A DNA stretch of 64,000 nt from Clostridium magnum DSM 2767 (lineage in GTDB: Bacteria; Bacillota; Clostridia; Clostridiales; Clostridiaceae). The stretch is from contig NZ_LWAE01000003.1 of assembly GCF_001623875.1 (NCBI RefSeq), positions 62,001-126,000 on the forward strand, read 5' to 3'. Below the pieces are notes generated by a model. The model did not search any database. It saw only the letters and a program-made list of their open reading frames with translations, and had not been told where the DNA came from. Below are positions 29,032-37,500 of this stretch, piece by piece. Each line of letters starts with the position of its first letter. Position 1 is the first letter of the stretch. A program made the position numbers and the translations under genes.

Positions 29032-30312
29032 ATGATTAATTTAACAAAAGAATATCTTAAGAATAGCTATGGGATAAGTGATAATGTAATTGATCTTTAT
29101 GAACAAGCTATTGATGATGTAAATGAAGAGTTTTCAAAATATGATGAAATAAGAGAGTATAATCAATTGAAAGTTTTGAATGCACTTCAAGAAGAGAGAA
29201 TAAGTGATGCTCATTTCACCAATTCTTCAGGATATGGATATGGTGACATAGGCAGAGATTCACTAGATAAAGTCTATGCTAGGATTTTTAATTGTGAAAG
29301 CGCTCTAGTTAGACCTCACTTTGTTAATGGGACACATGCACTAGGCGCTGGATTGTTTGGGAATCTAAGACCTGGAGATACGATGATGTCAGTATGCGGA
29401 ACTCCTTATGACACACTACATAATGTTATAGGAATAAGTGACAAGAAAAACATAGGATCATTAAAGGAATATGGAGTAAACTACAAACAGGTAGATTTAA
29501 CTTCTGAAGGAAAAATAAATTACGATAAGATAAAAACTGAATTAGAAGATGATAAGAGTATTAAGTTAATTCATATCCAAAGGTCTACTGGATATGGATG
29601 GAGAAAGTCTTTGCTAGTATCTCAAATTAAAGAAATCATAGATTTTGTAAAAGGTATAAAACCTGAAGTAATATGTTTTGTAGATAATTGTTACGGAGAA
29701 TTCTTAGATACTAAAGAGCCTACTGATGTAGGAGCGGATTTAGTAGCTGGCTCTCTTATCAAAAATATCGGTGGTGGAATAGCACCTACCGGAGGATATT
29801 TAGCAGGTAAAGAGGAATGTGTTACTCAAGCAGCTTACAGATTAACTGTACCTGGAATAGGAGGGGAGTGTGGTTCTACTTTTGGTGTAATGAGACTTTT
29901 ATACCAAGGACTATTCTTTGCTCCACATGTAGCTATAGAAGCTGTAAAAGGCGCTCTTTTCTGTGCTAGAATAATGGAACTTGCTGGCTTTGAAGTACTG
30001 CCTAAATATACAGATAAGAGAAGCGATATAATTCAAGCTATAAAATTTAATGATAAAGAAAAGCTTATAAATTTCTGCAAAGGAATTCAACTAGGATCTC
30101 CTATTGATTCTTTTGTGCAATGCGAACCATGGGAAATGCCTGGGTATTCAGATCAAGTTATTATGGCAGCGGGAGCCTTTGTACAAGGAGCTTCAATTGA
30201 ATTATCTGCAGATGCACCTATTAGAGAACCTTATATTGCATATCTACAAGGTGGATTAACTTTTGATCATGCTAAGATAGGAATACTTATAGCACTATCA
30301 AAAGTCATATAA
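29032..30312 (+). CDS. Methionine gamma-lyase family protein (YnbB / aluminium resistance protein homologue)
   Basis: A 426-residue PLP enzyme of the Cys/Met-metabolism type. Visible: FTNSSGYGYGDIGRDSLDKVYA, the PLP stacking region RPHFVNGTHAL, FVDNCYGEFLD and the Schiff-base lysine in AGSLIKNIGGGIAPTGGY. The family is routinely found beside miaA/hfq in Firmicutes; its substrate is unproven. The ATG at 29032 follows CAGGAGG by 12 bases; the TTG at 29005 would translate the ribosome binding site. It ends at a terminator shared with lexA. Confidence 0.85.
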   Translation: MINLTKEYLKNSYGISDNVIDLYEQAIDDVNEEFSKYDEIREYNQLKVLNALQEERISDAHFTNSSGYGYGDIGRDSLDKVYARIFNCESALVRPHFVNGTHALGAGLFGNLRPGDTMMSVCGTPYDTLHNVIGISDKKNIGSLKEYGVNYKQVDLTSEGKINYDKIKTELEDDKSIKLIHIQRSTGYGWRKSLLVSQIKEIIDFVKGIKPEVICFVDNCYGEFLDTKEPTDVGADLVAGSLIKNIGGGIAPTGGYLAGKEECVTQAAYRLTVPGIGGECGSTFGVMRLLYQGLFFAPHVAIEAVKGALFCARIMELAGFEVLPKYTDKRSDIIQAIKFNDKEKLINFCKGIQLGSPIDSFVQCEPWEMPGYSDQVIMAAGAFVQGASIELSADAPIREPYIAYLQGGLTFDHAKIGILIALSKVI

Positions 30313-30317
30313 TAATA

Positions 30318-30353
30318 AGATAAGAGTCAAGCTATAAAACTTGACTCTTATCT
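30318..30353. terminator. Bidirectional terminator between the YnbB-like gene and lexA
   Basis: Perfect 14-bp stem AGATAAGAGTCAAG/CTTGACTCTTATCT (30318-30331, 30340-30353), between convergent genes. Confidence 0.85.
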
Positions 30354-30962
30354 TTAATATTGTCTATAAATTCCAACTAGTCTTCCTATTACTTGGCATT
30401 CAGGCACAATAATAGGGGACATATTTTTATTCTCAGGTTGCAATCTTATGTGATCCTTTTCCTTAAAAAATCTTTTAAGAGTTGCTTCGTTATCAATTAG
30501 TGCAACAACTATCTCTCCGTTATTAGCTGAATTAGATTTTTCTATTATTGAAAAATCACCATCTAATATGCCAGCTTCAACCATACTTTCACCACTTACT
30601 TTTAAAATAAACAAATCCTTATTGCTTTTTATGTAGTTAACTGGTAAGGGGAAGGTATCTTCTATATTTTCCACAGCTAGTATAGGCAGCCCTGCAGTTA
30701 TTGTACCTAAAATAGGAACATTAATCATTTCTTTTCTATTAAGAGAGTTTTCTACAACTTCAATAGTTCTAGGTTTCGTAGGATCTCGTCTTATAAGACC
30801 TTTCTTTTCTAGTCTTTCAAGATGACCATGAACTGTAGATGTGGATTTTAATCCAACAGCTGCACAAATTTCCCTTACTGAAGGGGGATACCCTTTTTCT
30901 TTAATTTGATTTTTTATGAATTCATAAACTTCAACTTGTTTAGTACTTTTGTGTTCGGCCAT
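30354..30962 (-). CDS. lexA: SOS repressor LexA
   Basis: A 202-residue LexA. The N-terminal winged helix ([21 protein letters not shown] ... [18 protein letters not shown]) is followed by the self-cleavage site A90-G91 (GTITAGLP), catalytic S126 ([10 protein letters not shown]) and K163 (NEATLKRFF). The divergent upstream region holds a near-consensus operator at 31020-31031, consistent with autoregulation. ATG start with GAGGGG. Confidence 0.95.
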   Translation of the reverse strand: MAEHKSTKQVEVYEFIKNQIKEKGYPPSVREICAAVGLKSTSTVHGHLERLEKKGLIRRDPTKPRTIEVVENSLNRKEMINVPILGTITAGLPILAVENIEDTFPLPVNYIKSNKDLFILKVSGESMVEAGILDGDFSIIEKSNSANNGEIVVALIDNEATLKRFFKEKDHIRLQPENKNMSPIIVPECQVIGRLVGIYRQY

Positions 30963-31019
30963 AAAAACACCCCTCTAATTTACTTATATTGAATTATATC
31001 ATATAAGGAAACAAATATC

Positions 31020-31031
31020 AAACTTATGTTC
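31020..31031. promoter_or_regulatory. Candidate LexA operator
   Basis: AAACTTATGTTC, on the other strand GAACATAAGTTT, differs at one base from the GAAC-N4-GTTC LexA box of Gram-positive bacteria. It lies 58 bp upstream of lexA and 138 bp before the divergent gene. Confidence 0.6.
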
Positions 31032-31168
31032 TATTGTTATACAGATTATAAATTTAGACTTAAAAAATATTTTTATTGAAATACCTTGGGATTTCTTAAT
31101 ATTTTATGTATAATGATATTTGGACCTTTTTTTAGGATAGTATATATGAAAAGAGAAAGGAAGTAACT

Positions 31169-31669
31169 ATGAATAGAGAATACTGTATATTTAAAGAAAA
31201 AAAGCCGTGTGATAACTGTGGTGAATGCGAGAGATGTGATTTAAATTCAAATAAAAAGTGCAATAACTGTGGTAAATGTTTAGAAAAAGATGGTTTTGAT
31301 ATGAAAGGGATAAAAATAGATGAAATTATTGAAAGTGAAGGAGAGGCTAAAGAGTATAATAACGAACTAGAGGAAAGCTCAAAGGTTTCAAATTCAGATG
31401 ATATTCATTATCATTTATCCGAAGATAATAACGAAGAGGATGGATATAATAATATTCTTGAAGATTATCTAGATGATCATGATGATAAAGAAGAAAATAC
31501 TAAAGAAACATTAGAGGATATATATGCACAAAATGATTTTGAAGATGAGAATATAGAATATATCGACGATGTAGAAGGTTTAAGCGAACTTCTTGAGGAT
31601 GACGACAGATTAAGTGAAATTGCCAATGAAGAATTCCCGGGATTTTATAGAATTAAAAAAGACTATTAA
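31169..31669 (+). CDS. Acidic hypothetical protein with N-terminal Cys-rich motif
   Basis: A 166-residue soluble protein, no known fold recognised. Residues 1-45 have two zinc- or cluster-like repeats, PCDNCGECERCD and KCNNCGKCLEK. The rest is strongly acidic (long Asp/Glu/Asn runs, predicted pI very low) and ends GFYRIKKDY. AAAGGAAG ribosome site. It is divergent from lexA across a 200-bp gap containing the LexA-like operator. Proteins of this kind recur next to lexA in clostridia from memory, but no function is known. Confidence 0.75.
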   Translation: MNREYCIFKEKKPCDNCGECERCDLNSNKKCNNCGKCLEKDGFDMKGIKIDEIIESEGEAKEYNNELEESSKVSNSDDIHYHLSEDNNEEDGYNNILEDYLDDHDDKEENTKETLEDIYAQNDFEDENIEYIDDVEGLSELLEDDDRLSEIANEEFPGFYRIKKDY

Positions 31670-31776
31670 AACAACTAGCTAAATAGCATCATAGAGCCTT
31701 TAAGTAAATTTACATAATTATAAAGTTCTTAAAAGAATAAAAATTCATACAAAAAGAATTACTCATAACTAATTTT

Positions 31777-31820
31777 GAAAATGATCAACTATTCAAATAT
31801 ATAAATAGTTGATCATTTTC
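31777..31820. terminator. Bidirectional terminator
   Basis: Perfect 17-bp stem GAAAATGATCAACTATT/AATAGTTGATCATTTTC with a 10-nt loop, between the convergent acidic-protein and recombinase genes. Confidence 0.85.
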
Positions 31821-31923
31821 GTATTTCAAAAAGATATCAATTTTTAAATTTTATTAACAGAGACTGAGTTCTATCTAAAGGAACAAAAATTTTCTAAGAA
31901 AGCAAGGTGATATAGCAAAAACC

Positions 31924-32913
31924 TTAATCATCGTATTCATCACTTAAAGGATTAGATTTAACTGCTTCTCTCAGCTTTTCGTCGTCAACATGGGTATATA
32001 TTTGAGTGGTAGATACATTCTCATGGCCTAAAATTTTCTGAAGGCTTCTAATATCCACATTACCGTACTTATACATTAATGTAGCAGCGGTATGTCTTAA
32101 TTTATGAGGTGTATACTTTTCAGTATCTAATTTTGCCTTTTCTATATATTTCTTTACTAAAAGTTCTACAGACCTCTTGTTAATCCTAGTGTGATTTTTA
32201 CTTATGAATAGAGCATCTCTATCCTTTATCTTATCAAAGTCTTCATTTCGTACCTGTAAGTAGTTATCTATAGCTTTTAAGCAAGCTCTATTAAGGTATA
32301 CCGTACGTTCTTTATTACCTTTTCCTACTACAGTTAGTGTATCGCCTTTGATTCTTGATATATCTATTCCGCATAATTCAGAAAGTCTTAGGCCGCAGTT
32401 CAAGAATAAAGTAATTATGCAATAGTCTCTTTCTTTATATTTGCCATCAATAGAATTTAATAAATCCTTACTTTCATCTAATGTTAGATATATAGGATTT
32501 CTTTTATTGATTTTAGGAGACTCCAATTCTGATGCTGGATTTTCATCAATAATTTTAGCTTTACCATGAAGGTATTTAAAGAAAGACTTTAGTGTTGCAA
32601 CCTTTCTAGCTCTAGCATAGCTTCCGTTATTTCTGTAGTTCTCCGCAAAGGATATAAACGCAAATAGATCACTTAATTTTATCTTTCTTATAAAATCATC
32701 TTCAATGTCATTGATTTTAATTTGATCAAATTCACTATCATTTGGAACTTTTCCTTTGTAAAGTTTTAAAAATTTGAAAAACATAATAAGATCGAATTTG
32801 TAGCCATCCATAGTATTTTTTGACTTTCCACGGATAGTGCCTAAGTAGTTTAAAAAATCATTCATACACTCAGGTATGTCAGGGTCATAGATATGATTTA
32901 AATTGTATTGCAT
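31924..32913 (-). CDS. Tyrosine recombinase (XerC/XerD-like)
   Basis: A 329-residue phage-integrase-family recombinase. The N-terminal SAM-like core-binding domain (FLNYLGTIRGKSKNTMDGYKFDL) precedes the catalytic set: Arg in NCGLRLSELCGI, Lys in VVGKGNKERTVYL, HKLRHTAATLM, the His of LGHENVSTTQ and Tyr in IYTHV. Size and the absence of nearby phage genes favour a housekeeping Xer-type enzyme of the kind found after lexA in clostridia over a prophage integrase. A perfect 10-bp palindrome lies 37 bp upstream of the start. Confidence 0.85.
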   Translation of the reverse strand: MQYNLNHIYDPDIPECMNDFLNYLGTIRGKSKNTMDGYKFDLIMFFKFLKLYKGKVPNDSEFDQIKINDIEDDFIRKIKLSDLFAFISFAENYRNNGSYARARKVATLKSFFKYLHGKAKIIDENPASELESPKINKRNPIYLTLDESKDLLNSIDGKYKERDYCIITLFLNCGLRLSELCGIDISRIKGDTLTVVGKGNKERTVYLNRACLKAIDNYLQVRNEDFDKIKDRDALFISKNHTRINKRSVELLVKKYIEKAKLDTEKYTPHKLRHTAATLMYKYGNVDIRSLQKILGHENVSTTQIYTHVDDEKLREAVKSNPLSDEYDD

Positions 32914-32949
32914 GTTTAAGCCATTCCCTTCTCTAAAAATATCATCAAC

Positions 32950-32973
32950 TTCGCTAAATGTGTATTTAGCGAA
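32950..32973. promoter_or_regulatory. Perfect palindrome upstream of the recombinase gene
   Basis: TTCGCTAAAT-GTGT-ATTTAGCGAA: 10-bp arms with a 4-nt spacer, 37 bp before the ATG. It could be a repressor operator or a 5'-UTR hairpin. Confidence 0.55.
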
Positions 32974-33668
32974 TATAATATTCTACATAAAGAATGAAAA
33001 TTCCTGCTTATATATAATAATTTGTTAGATAAATTCAGTAATTATTATATATCCTTGTTTTTTCAGCTTATATTTATTGAAATATCTATATCTTAAAAGT
33101 ATACAAAATACAAATTCGTCATTATTTAACTTAAAATTCATTTTTGAAAATCCGTTAATATTTTTGATATTTAATGTATAAAATTGTAATTTAATCTTTC
33201 TTATATTTCTACATAAGAATTTCAATTGATAATATTCTCAATTAGTTTCTCAAAATAACCTTGCAGTACAAATGAATTTTTTTCTGCAAATATTTTTTTC
33301 TTAAACCAAATTAACTTTAGGTAAAATGTGGATATTTTTTAATTTATCATATTTCCACAATTTGGTGATAAGTTTGTGGAAGCAATTTTCTCTTTTATCC
33401 CCTACTCTTCCCTATACGGAAGGCAACAATAAATAAAATGTATTTTTTTGAATTATTTGGTTTTGCATAAACATAACTAGTATGTCTTTTATTTAAAAAA
33501 AATTAAATTAAAAAAACTTTTATCCTATTTATGTACAATCTAAAAATTCTATAATGAATTTTATCGTACAAATCCATAGTAAATTAAAATGAATAAAATT
33601 TATATAATAAGGCAAAATATACAAATGTGAGTTACATAATTTTATTATTTGTTGAAGGAGAATTATTA
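32974..33668. other. AT-rich intergenic region, no gene recognised
   Basis: About 695 bp. One 66-codon frame on the - strand (33025-33225) has no ribosome site and biased AT-driven composition. Around 33328-33385 lie TGTGGATAT, ATTTCCACA and TTGTGGAAG, which resemble weak DnaA boxes, but no replication gene is near. The promoter of the activase cluster must be toward the right end. Confidence 0.5.
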
Positions 33669-34562
33669 ATGAGAGTTGGTATACCTAAAGGATTATTATA
33701 TTACAAATACTATCCTTTTATAGAAAGTTACTTTACAGAGCTTGGTGCAGAAATTATAACCTCCCCTGATACTAATAAGGAAATATTAGATTCAGGAGTT
33801 AAGTATTGTGTAGACGAAGCGTGTTTACCAGTTAAAGTTTTTCACGGACACGTTGCTTATCTGAAAGATAAGTGCGATATTATGTTTATTCCTCGCATTA
33901 TGCAGATTGATAAAAAGGAATTCATTTGCCCAAAGTTTTGCGGGCTGCCTGAAATGGTTCTAAACACTATACCAGGGATGCCTAAGACCATTATTTCTCC
34001 TATTTACGCTTCATCAGAAAAACAACTAAAGAGCTGGGCAAGAAATGTAGGCTTATTATTTACTAAAAATTATTTAAAAATTGATAAAGCCTACAAAATA
34101 TCTCTAAATAAACAAAAGGAATATAAATGCAGTATAAAAAATGAAAACTTTAACTTAAATGTAGCACTAGTAGGTCATCCCTATAATATTTATGATAATT
34201 TTACAAATATGGATGTAGTAAAAAAACTAAATAGACTCGATATAGGTATAATATCCGAAGAGAATATCGAAACTGATATTATAAATAATCAAGTAAAAGA
34301 TCTTTTCAAAAAGCCCTTCTGGTCTTTTGCTAAAAATTCTTATGGCTTCTCAACCTATCTAGCGGAAAATAATAAAATAGATGGAATAGTATACATTTCA
34401 TCCTTTGCCTGTGGTATAGATTCCGTTGTAATAGAACTAATTAAAGATAGATTAGGTGATTTTCCTCTTTTGATATTAAAAATAGATGAACATACTGGCG
34501 AAGCTGGTTTTGATACAAGGCTAGAAGCCTTTGCTGATATGCTAGAAAGGAGATGTGGTTAA
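33669..34562 (+). CDS. Acyl-CoA dehydratase activase-related protein, DUF2229-type, first piece
   Basis: A 297-residue protein beginning MRVGIPKGLLYYKYYPFIES, the typical start of DUF2229 modules found in large 2-hydroxyacyl-CoA dehydratase activase-like proteins. Cysteine motifs DEACLPVKVFHGH and ICPKFCGLPEM, then AFACGIDSVVIELI and ILKIDEHTGEAGFDTRLEAF, are conserved in the family and may bind Fe-S. ATG at 33669 with AAGGAG; the GTG at 33627 would precede the ribosome site. First of three overlapping or abutting genes. Confidence 0.8.
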   Translation: MRVGIPKGLLYYKYYPFIESYFTELGAEIITSPDTNKEILDSGVKYCVDEACLPVKVFHGHVAYLKDKCDIMFIPRIMQIDKKEFICPKFCGLPEMVLNTIPGMPKTIISPIYASSEKQLKSWARNVGLLFTKNYLKIDKAYKISLNKQKEYKCSIKNENFNLNVALVGHPYNIYDNFTNMDVVKKLNRLDIGIISEENIETDIINNQVKDLFKKPFWSFAKNSYGFSTYLAENNKIDGIVYISSFACGIDSVVIELIKDRLGDFPLLILKIDEHTGEAGFDTRLEAFADMLERRCG

Positions 34563-34563
34563 T

Positions 34564-35661
34564 ATGAAAATAACGTTTCCCCATCTTGGTAATGCATGCT
34601 TTGCTATAAAAGCTTTATTAGATGGATTAGAAGTTGATTATATAATACCTCCGCTAAGTAATAGAGATGCATTAGAAATAGGATCGCTACACTCTCCAGA
34701 AGAAATATGTCTGCCTTTCAAGATTATGATTGGTAATTACATACAAAGTATCAAACAAGGAGCTGATACAATTTTATTTGTTGGTAGTTGTGGCCCCTGT
34801 AGATTTGGAGAATATTGCGAGCTTCAAATGAACCTATTAAGAAAATTAGGCTATAATCTAGAGTTTATAGTTTTAGATGCTCCAAAGGATATAGGTATAA
34901 AAGAGTTATTTAATAGGATTGGCAAAATAACAACAAATAGTAGTAAAAGCACTGTTGAAAAACTTAAGATATTGAATTACGCAAATAGCATTATTCACTT
35001 AATAGATAGAATTGAAGAGAAAGCTAGATTTCTTTCAGGATACGAAATAAATAAAGGCGAATGCAAAAATCTTCTAAATCAATGCAAAACTGAAGCCTTT
35101 AAATGCAATAGTCCTGAAGAAATGTTAGTTCATTTTAAAAAGTATGAAAAAAAAATTAGCAATATACATATTGATAAAAGAAAGGATCCAATAAAAATTG
35201 CTATAATCGGCGAAATCTATACGATTATAGAACCTTTTTCCAACCTTTACATAGAAGATAAACTTATGGACTACGGAGTTTCGACTAAGAGACACCTTTC
35301 TCCTAGTTGGTGGCTAAAAAATCTTACTCTATTGCCTTTAAAATTAAACTCACTGGATATCAGAAGAGCATCTAGAGAATATTTACCACTCTATATCGGA
35401 GGGCATGCAAGAGAATGCATTGGTGAAACAGTACTTGCAAAAGAAAAAGGTTTTGATGGTGCAATTCAGATATTTCCTATGGGATGCATGCCTGAAATTG
35501 TTTCCAAAGCCATCCTCCCCTCAATATCGAAGGATAAAGATTTTCCTATTTTAACTCTAGTCGTTGATGAAATGACTGGAGAAGCAGGTTATATAACTAG
35601 GATTGAAGCATTTTTAGATTTGCTTGAAAGGAGAAAAGAAAATGTATTATATGGGAATTGA
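34564..35661 (+). CDS. Acyl-CoA dehydratase activase-related protein, second piece
   Basis: A 365-residue protein related to the first. Motifs MKITFPHLGNACFAIKALL, SPEEICLPFKIMIGNYI, FVGSCGPCRFGEYCELQ, FPMGCMPEIVSKAIL and LVVDEMTGEAGYITRIEAFLD repeat the CLP / EAG-R-EAF pattern. In many anaerobes these modules and the activase are one protein of about 1,400 residues; here they are separate. The ATG at 34564 is one base after the previous stop. Its end overlaps the activase gene by 20 bp. Confidence 0.8.
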   Translation: MKITFPHLGNACFAIKALLDGLEVDYIIPPLSNRDALEIGSLHSPEEICLPFKIMIGNYIQSIKQGADTILFVGSCGPCRFGEYCELQMNLLRKLGYNLEFIVLDAPKDIGIKELFNRIGKITTNSSKSTVEKLKILNYANSIIHLIDRIEEKARFLSGYEINKGECKNLLNQCKTEAFKCNSPEEMLVHFKKYEKKISNIHIDKRKDPIKIAIIGEIYTIIEPFSNLYIEDKLMDYGVSTKRHLSPSWWLKNLTLLPLKLNSLDIRRASREYLPLYIGGHARECIGETVLAKEKGFDGAIQIFPMGCMPEIVSKAILPSISKDKDFPILTLVVDEMTGEAGYITRIEAFLDLLERRKENVLYGN

Positions 35662-36601
35662 TGTTGGTTCTGTCAGCACAGATATTGTAATTGTAGATAA
35701 GAATATCAATGTAGTAGAATCATTATATCTAAGAACAAAAGGAAGACCAATAAACGCCATTCAAGAAGGTTTTAAAATATTAAAAGAAAAGTTTTCTAAT
35801 AAGGAAATTATAGGGGTTGGGACTACTGGCAGCGGAAGGCAAATTTCTTCTTCAATAATAGGTGCAGACGTAGTAAAAAATGAGATTACAGCTCATGCAG
35901 TTGCTTCTCTAAACACAGATAACTCAGTTAAAACTATTATTGAAATTGGCGGACAGGACTCTAAAATAATCTTACTAGACAATGGCATAGTTACTGATTT
36001 TGCAATGAATACAGTATGCGCAGCTGGAACTGGTTCTTTTCTAGATCGACAAGCAGAGAGGCTTGAAATACCCATCGAAGAATTTGGAGACTACGCTTTA
36101 AAGTCTACTTATCCAGTTAGAATAGCTGGAAGATGTGCTGTTTTTGCCGAATCTGACATGATACACAAACAACAGTTGGGATATAGCGAAAATGACATCA
36201 TCCGTGGTCTTTGCGAAGCCTTAGTTAGAAATTATCTTAACAATGTAGCTAAAGGAAAAAATATAAAATCCAAAATTTTCTTTCAAGGTGGAGTTGCAGC
36301 AAATATAGGAATCAAAACTGCATTTGAAAACGCTCTAGGATCAGATGTAACGGTTCCTCAAAACTATAAAGTAATGGGTGCAATAGGTTCTGCAATCTTA
36401 GCTAAAGAGTATTTAGAAAAAACTAATAAAGCAACAGCTTTCAAGGGCTTTGACTTAGCTGATACCAAATTCGTTTCAAAAAGCTTTGAATGTGAAGGAT
36501 GCTCTAATAGATGTGAAGTAGTAAAAATACTTGGCAGCAAATCAACTGTAGGATTTTTTGGTGATAGATGTGGTAAATGGAGCGGTAGTGTTGCTGTTTA
36601 G
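35642..36601 (+). CDS. 2-hydroxyacyl-CoA dehydratase activase (BcrAD/BadFG ATPase)
   Basis: A 319-residue ASKHA-fold ATPase. Phosphate motifs GIDVGSVSTDIVIV and TTGSGR, the activase motif IIEIGGQDSKII, cluster cysteines in NTVCAAGTGSF and AGRCAVFAESDMIH (one 4Fe-4S shared by a dimer in known activators), and FFQGGVAANIG. A short C-terminal CEGCSNRCEV tail adds three cysteines. Known activators inject an electron into 2-hydroxyacyl-CoA dehydratases at the cost of ATP. No dehydratase A/B subunits are in this window. ATG at 35642 after AAAGGAG. Confidence 0.85.
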   Translation: MYYMGIDVGSVSTDIVIVDKNINVVESLYLRTKGRPINAIQEGFKILKEKFSNKEIIGVGTTGSGRQISSSIIGADVVKNEITAHAVASLNTDNSVKTIIEIGGQDSKIILLDNGIVTDFAMNTVCAAGTGSFLDRQAERLEIPIEEFGDYALKSTYPVRIAGRCAVFAESDMIHKQQLGYSENDIIRGLCEALVRNYLNNVAKGKNIKSKIFFQGGVAANIGIKTAFENALGSDVTVPQNYKVMGAIGSAILAKEYLEKTNKATAFKGFDLADTKFVSKSFECEGCSNRCEVVKILGSKSTVGFFGDRCGKWSGSVAV

Positions 36602-36607
36602 CATGAC

Positions 36608-36725
36608 TAACTTGACGTAAGACTCCTACTTCTTCAAGTGGGAGTCCAACGTCAAGTAAGCCATGCATTCGCAGCTCTAAAATTCAGATCGGATAAAAGA
36701 ATCCTCATCTGAATTAAGATCTTGC
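36608..36725. repeat. Diverged copy C of the two-hairpin repeat
   Basis: First hairpin: AACTTGACGT (36609-36618) with ACGTCAAGT (36649-36657) outside, GACTCCTACTT (36621-36631) with AAGTGGGAGTC (36636-36646) inside, loop CTTC. Second hairpin: AATTCAGAT (36681-36689) with ATCTGAATT (36707-36715), then a CTTGCTTCAA tail. Same two-hairpin layout and TTCTTCAA loop as copy B. It begins right after the activase stop and may also terminate that operon. Confidence 0.6.
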
Positions 36726-36851
36726 TTCAAATAGCAACCATAATATTTATAATTTTGTTTTAAGTATGGTAGTATACTCACCTTATGATAGTTATATTTT
36801 TACCTATTATTTCATAGGATTAACTAATTCTATTATTAAGGGGTAATTATA

Positions 36852-36938
36852 GTGCCGGATAAAGGTAAAAGCAAAAGTGGTTCGACTAAAAATGGTGATA
36901 AGAAATCTAAGGGATCTAAGAATACTAAGAAAAAATAA
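36852..36938 (+). CDS. 28-residue Lys/Ser/Gly-rich peptide
   Basis: GTG start at 36852 with AAGGGG upstream. The product is MPDKGKSKSGSTKNGDKKSK plus GSKNTKKK: nearly half lysine, no hydrophobic residues. The frame is short, but it has a ribosome site, starts after a plausible promoter region, and ends directly before a long hairpin. It could be a nucleic-acid- or spore-associated basic peptide; that is a guess. Confidence 0.5.
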   Translation: MPDKGKSKSGSTKNGDKKSKGSKNTKKK

Positions 36939-36943
36939 TTTAT

Positions 36944-37044
36944 AAGGGATGTCTCAAAGTAGATTTTACATGCAACATATAGTATTAAATATCTTCAAAC
37001 AAATACTATATGTTGTTAAATCTATAAATCTTGAGGTATCCCTT
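36944..37044. repeat. 101-bp near-perfect palindromic element (MITE-like or terminator)
   Basis: Arms of about 43 bp run from AAGGGATGTCTCAA at the left to TTGAGGTATCCCTT at the right, with about 85% pairing. GGGATGTCTCAA-type ends resemble transposon inverted repeats. No target-site duplication is obvious. The 64-codon frame across it has no ribosome site. Confidence 0.65.
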
Positions 37045-37188
37045 TGTTTTGAAAATTATACTAATACTCTTACTTCTATTCAATTACATAAATTGAAACC
37101 TTCACTAAACTCTACTGATTTTTGGAATATAAATTATGAATAAAGAAAAACTAAAGAAATAGACTAATCTTAGAAAGGATGTTTTAAA

Positions 37189-37500
37189 TTGAATATTGAA
37201 GATACTTTAATATGTCCTAAATGTAATAGTAAGCATTTTAAAATGAAACGACAAGCAACCTACGTTTATACCTATGAACTTAATACACCTGAATCAAATA
37301 TAAACAGTAATAAAGAGGATTCTCTCCCCTTTCTGTTTGATAATAGAGAACAAACAGAGTCGCTGGAATATTTAGAATGCGATTCTTGTGGCGCACACTA
37401 CCCCTGCCCTTTCTTTACTGATAAGCAAAAAATTGATCTTACTATTTTACGAAAAGCTATTAGAGCTGACCATCAGAGCGAACCCGAATTCTTCGGATAA
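37189..37500 (+). CDS. Hypothetical zinc-ribbon protein
   Basis: A 103-residue soluble protein of unknown function. Two CxxC pairs, ICPKCNSKHF near the N-terminus and ECDSCGAHYPCPFF near residue 68, could form one zinc ribbon. The region between is polar and disordered-looking; the C-terminus is IRADHQSEPEFFG. TTG start at 37189 with AGAAAGGA eight bases upstream. Stand-alone, with a hairpin plus T-run about 255 bp after it. Confidence 0.7.
   Translation: MNIEDTLICPKCNSKHFKMKRQATYVYTYELNTPESNINSNKEDSLPFLFDNREQTESLEYLECDSCGAHYPCPFFTDKQKIDLTILRKAIRADHQSEPEFFG

Noticed and set aside
31924..32913. Prophage or integrative element integrase
   Set aside because: No phage genes, no attachment-site repeats at a tRNA, and the locus next to lexA fits a housekeeping Xer-type recombinase.
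33025..33225. 66-codon - strand frame in the gap before the activase genes
   Set aside because: No Shine-Dalgarno, Lys/Ile/Phe/Tyr-heavy as expected for noncoding AT-rich DNA.
33320..33390. Cluster of DnaA-box-like sequences suggesting a replication origin
   Set aside because: Only one site matches 8 of 9 positions; no dnaA, dnaN or parAB genes and no obvious unwinding element beyond general AT-richness.
36949..37143. 64-codon + strand frame after the Lys-rich ORF
   Set aside because: Half of it is the arms of the 101-bp palindrome, there is no ribosome site, and composition is random AT.
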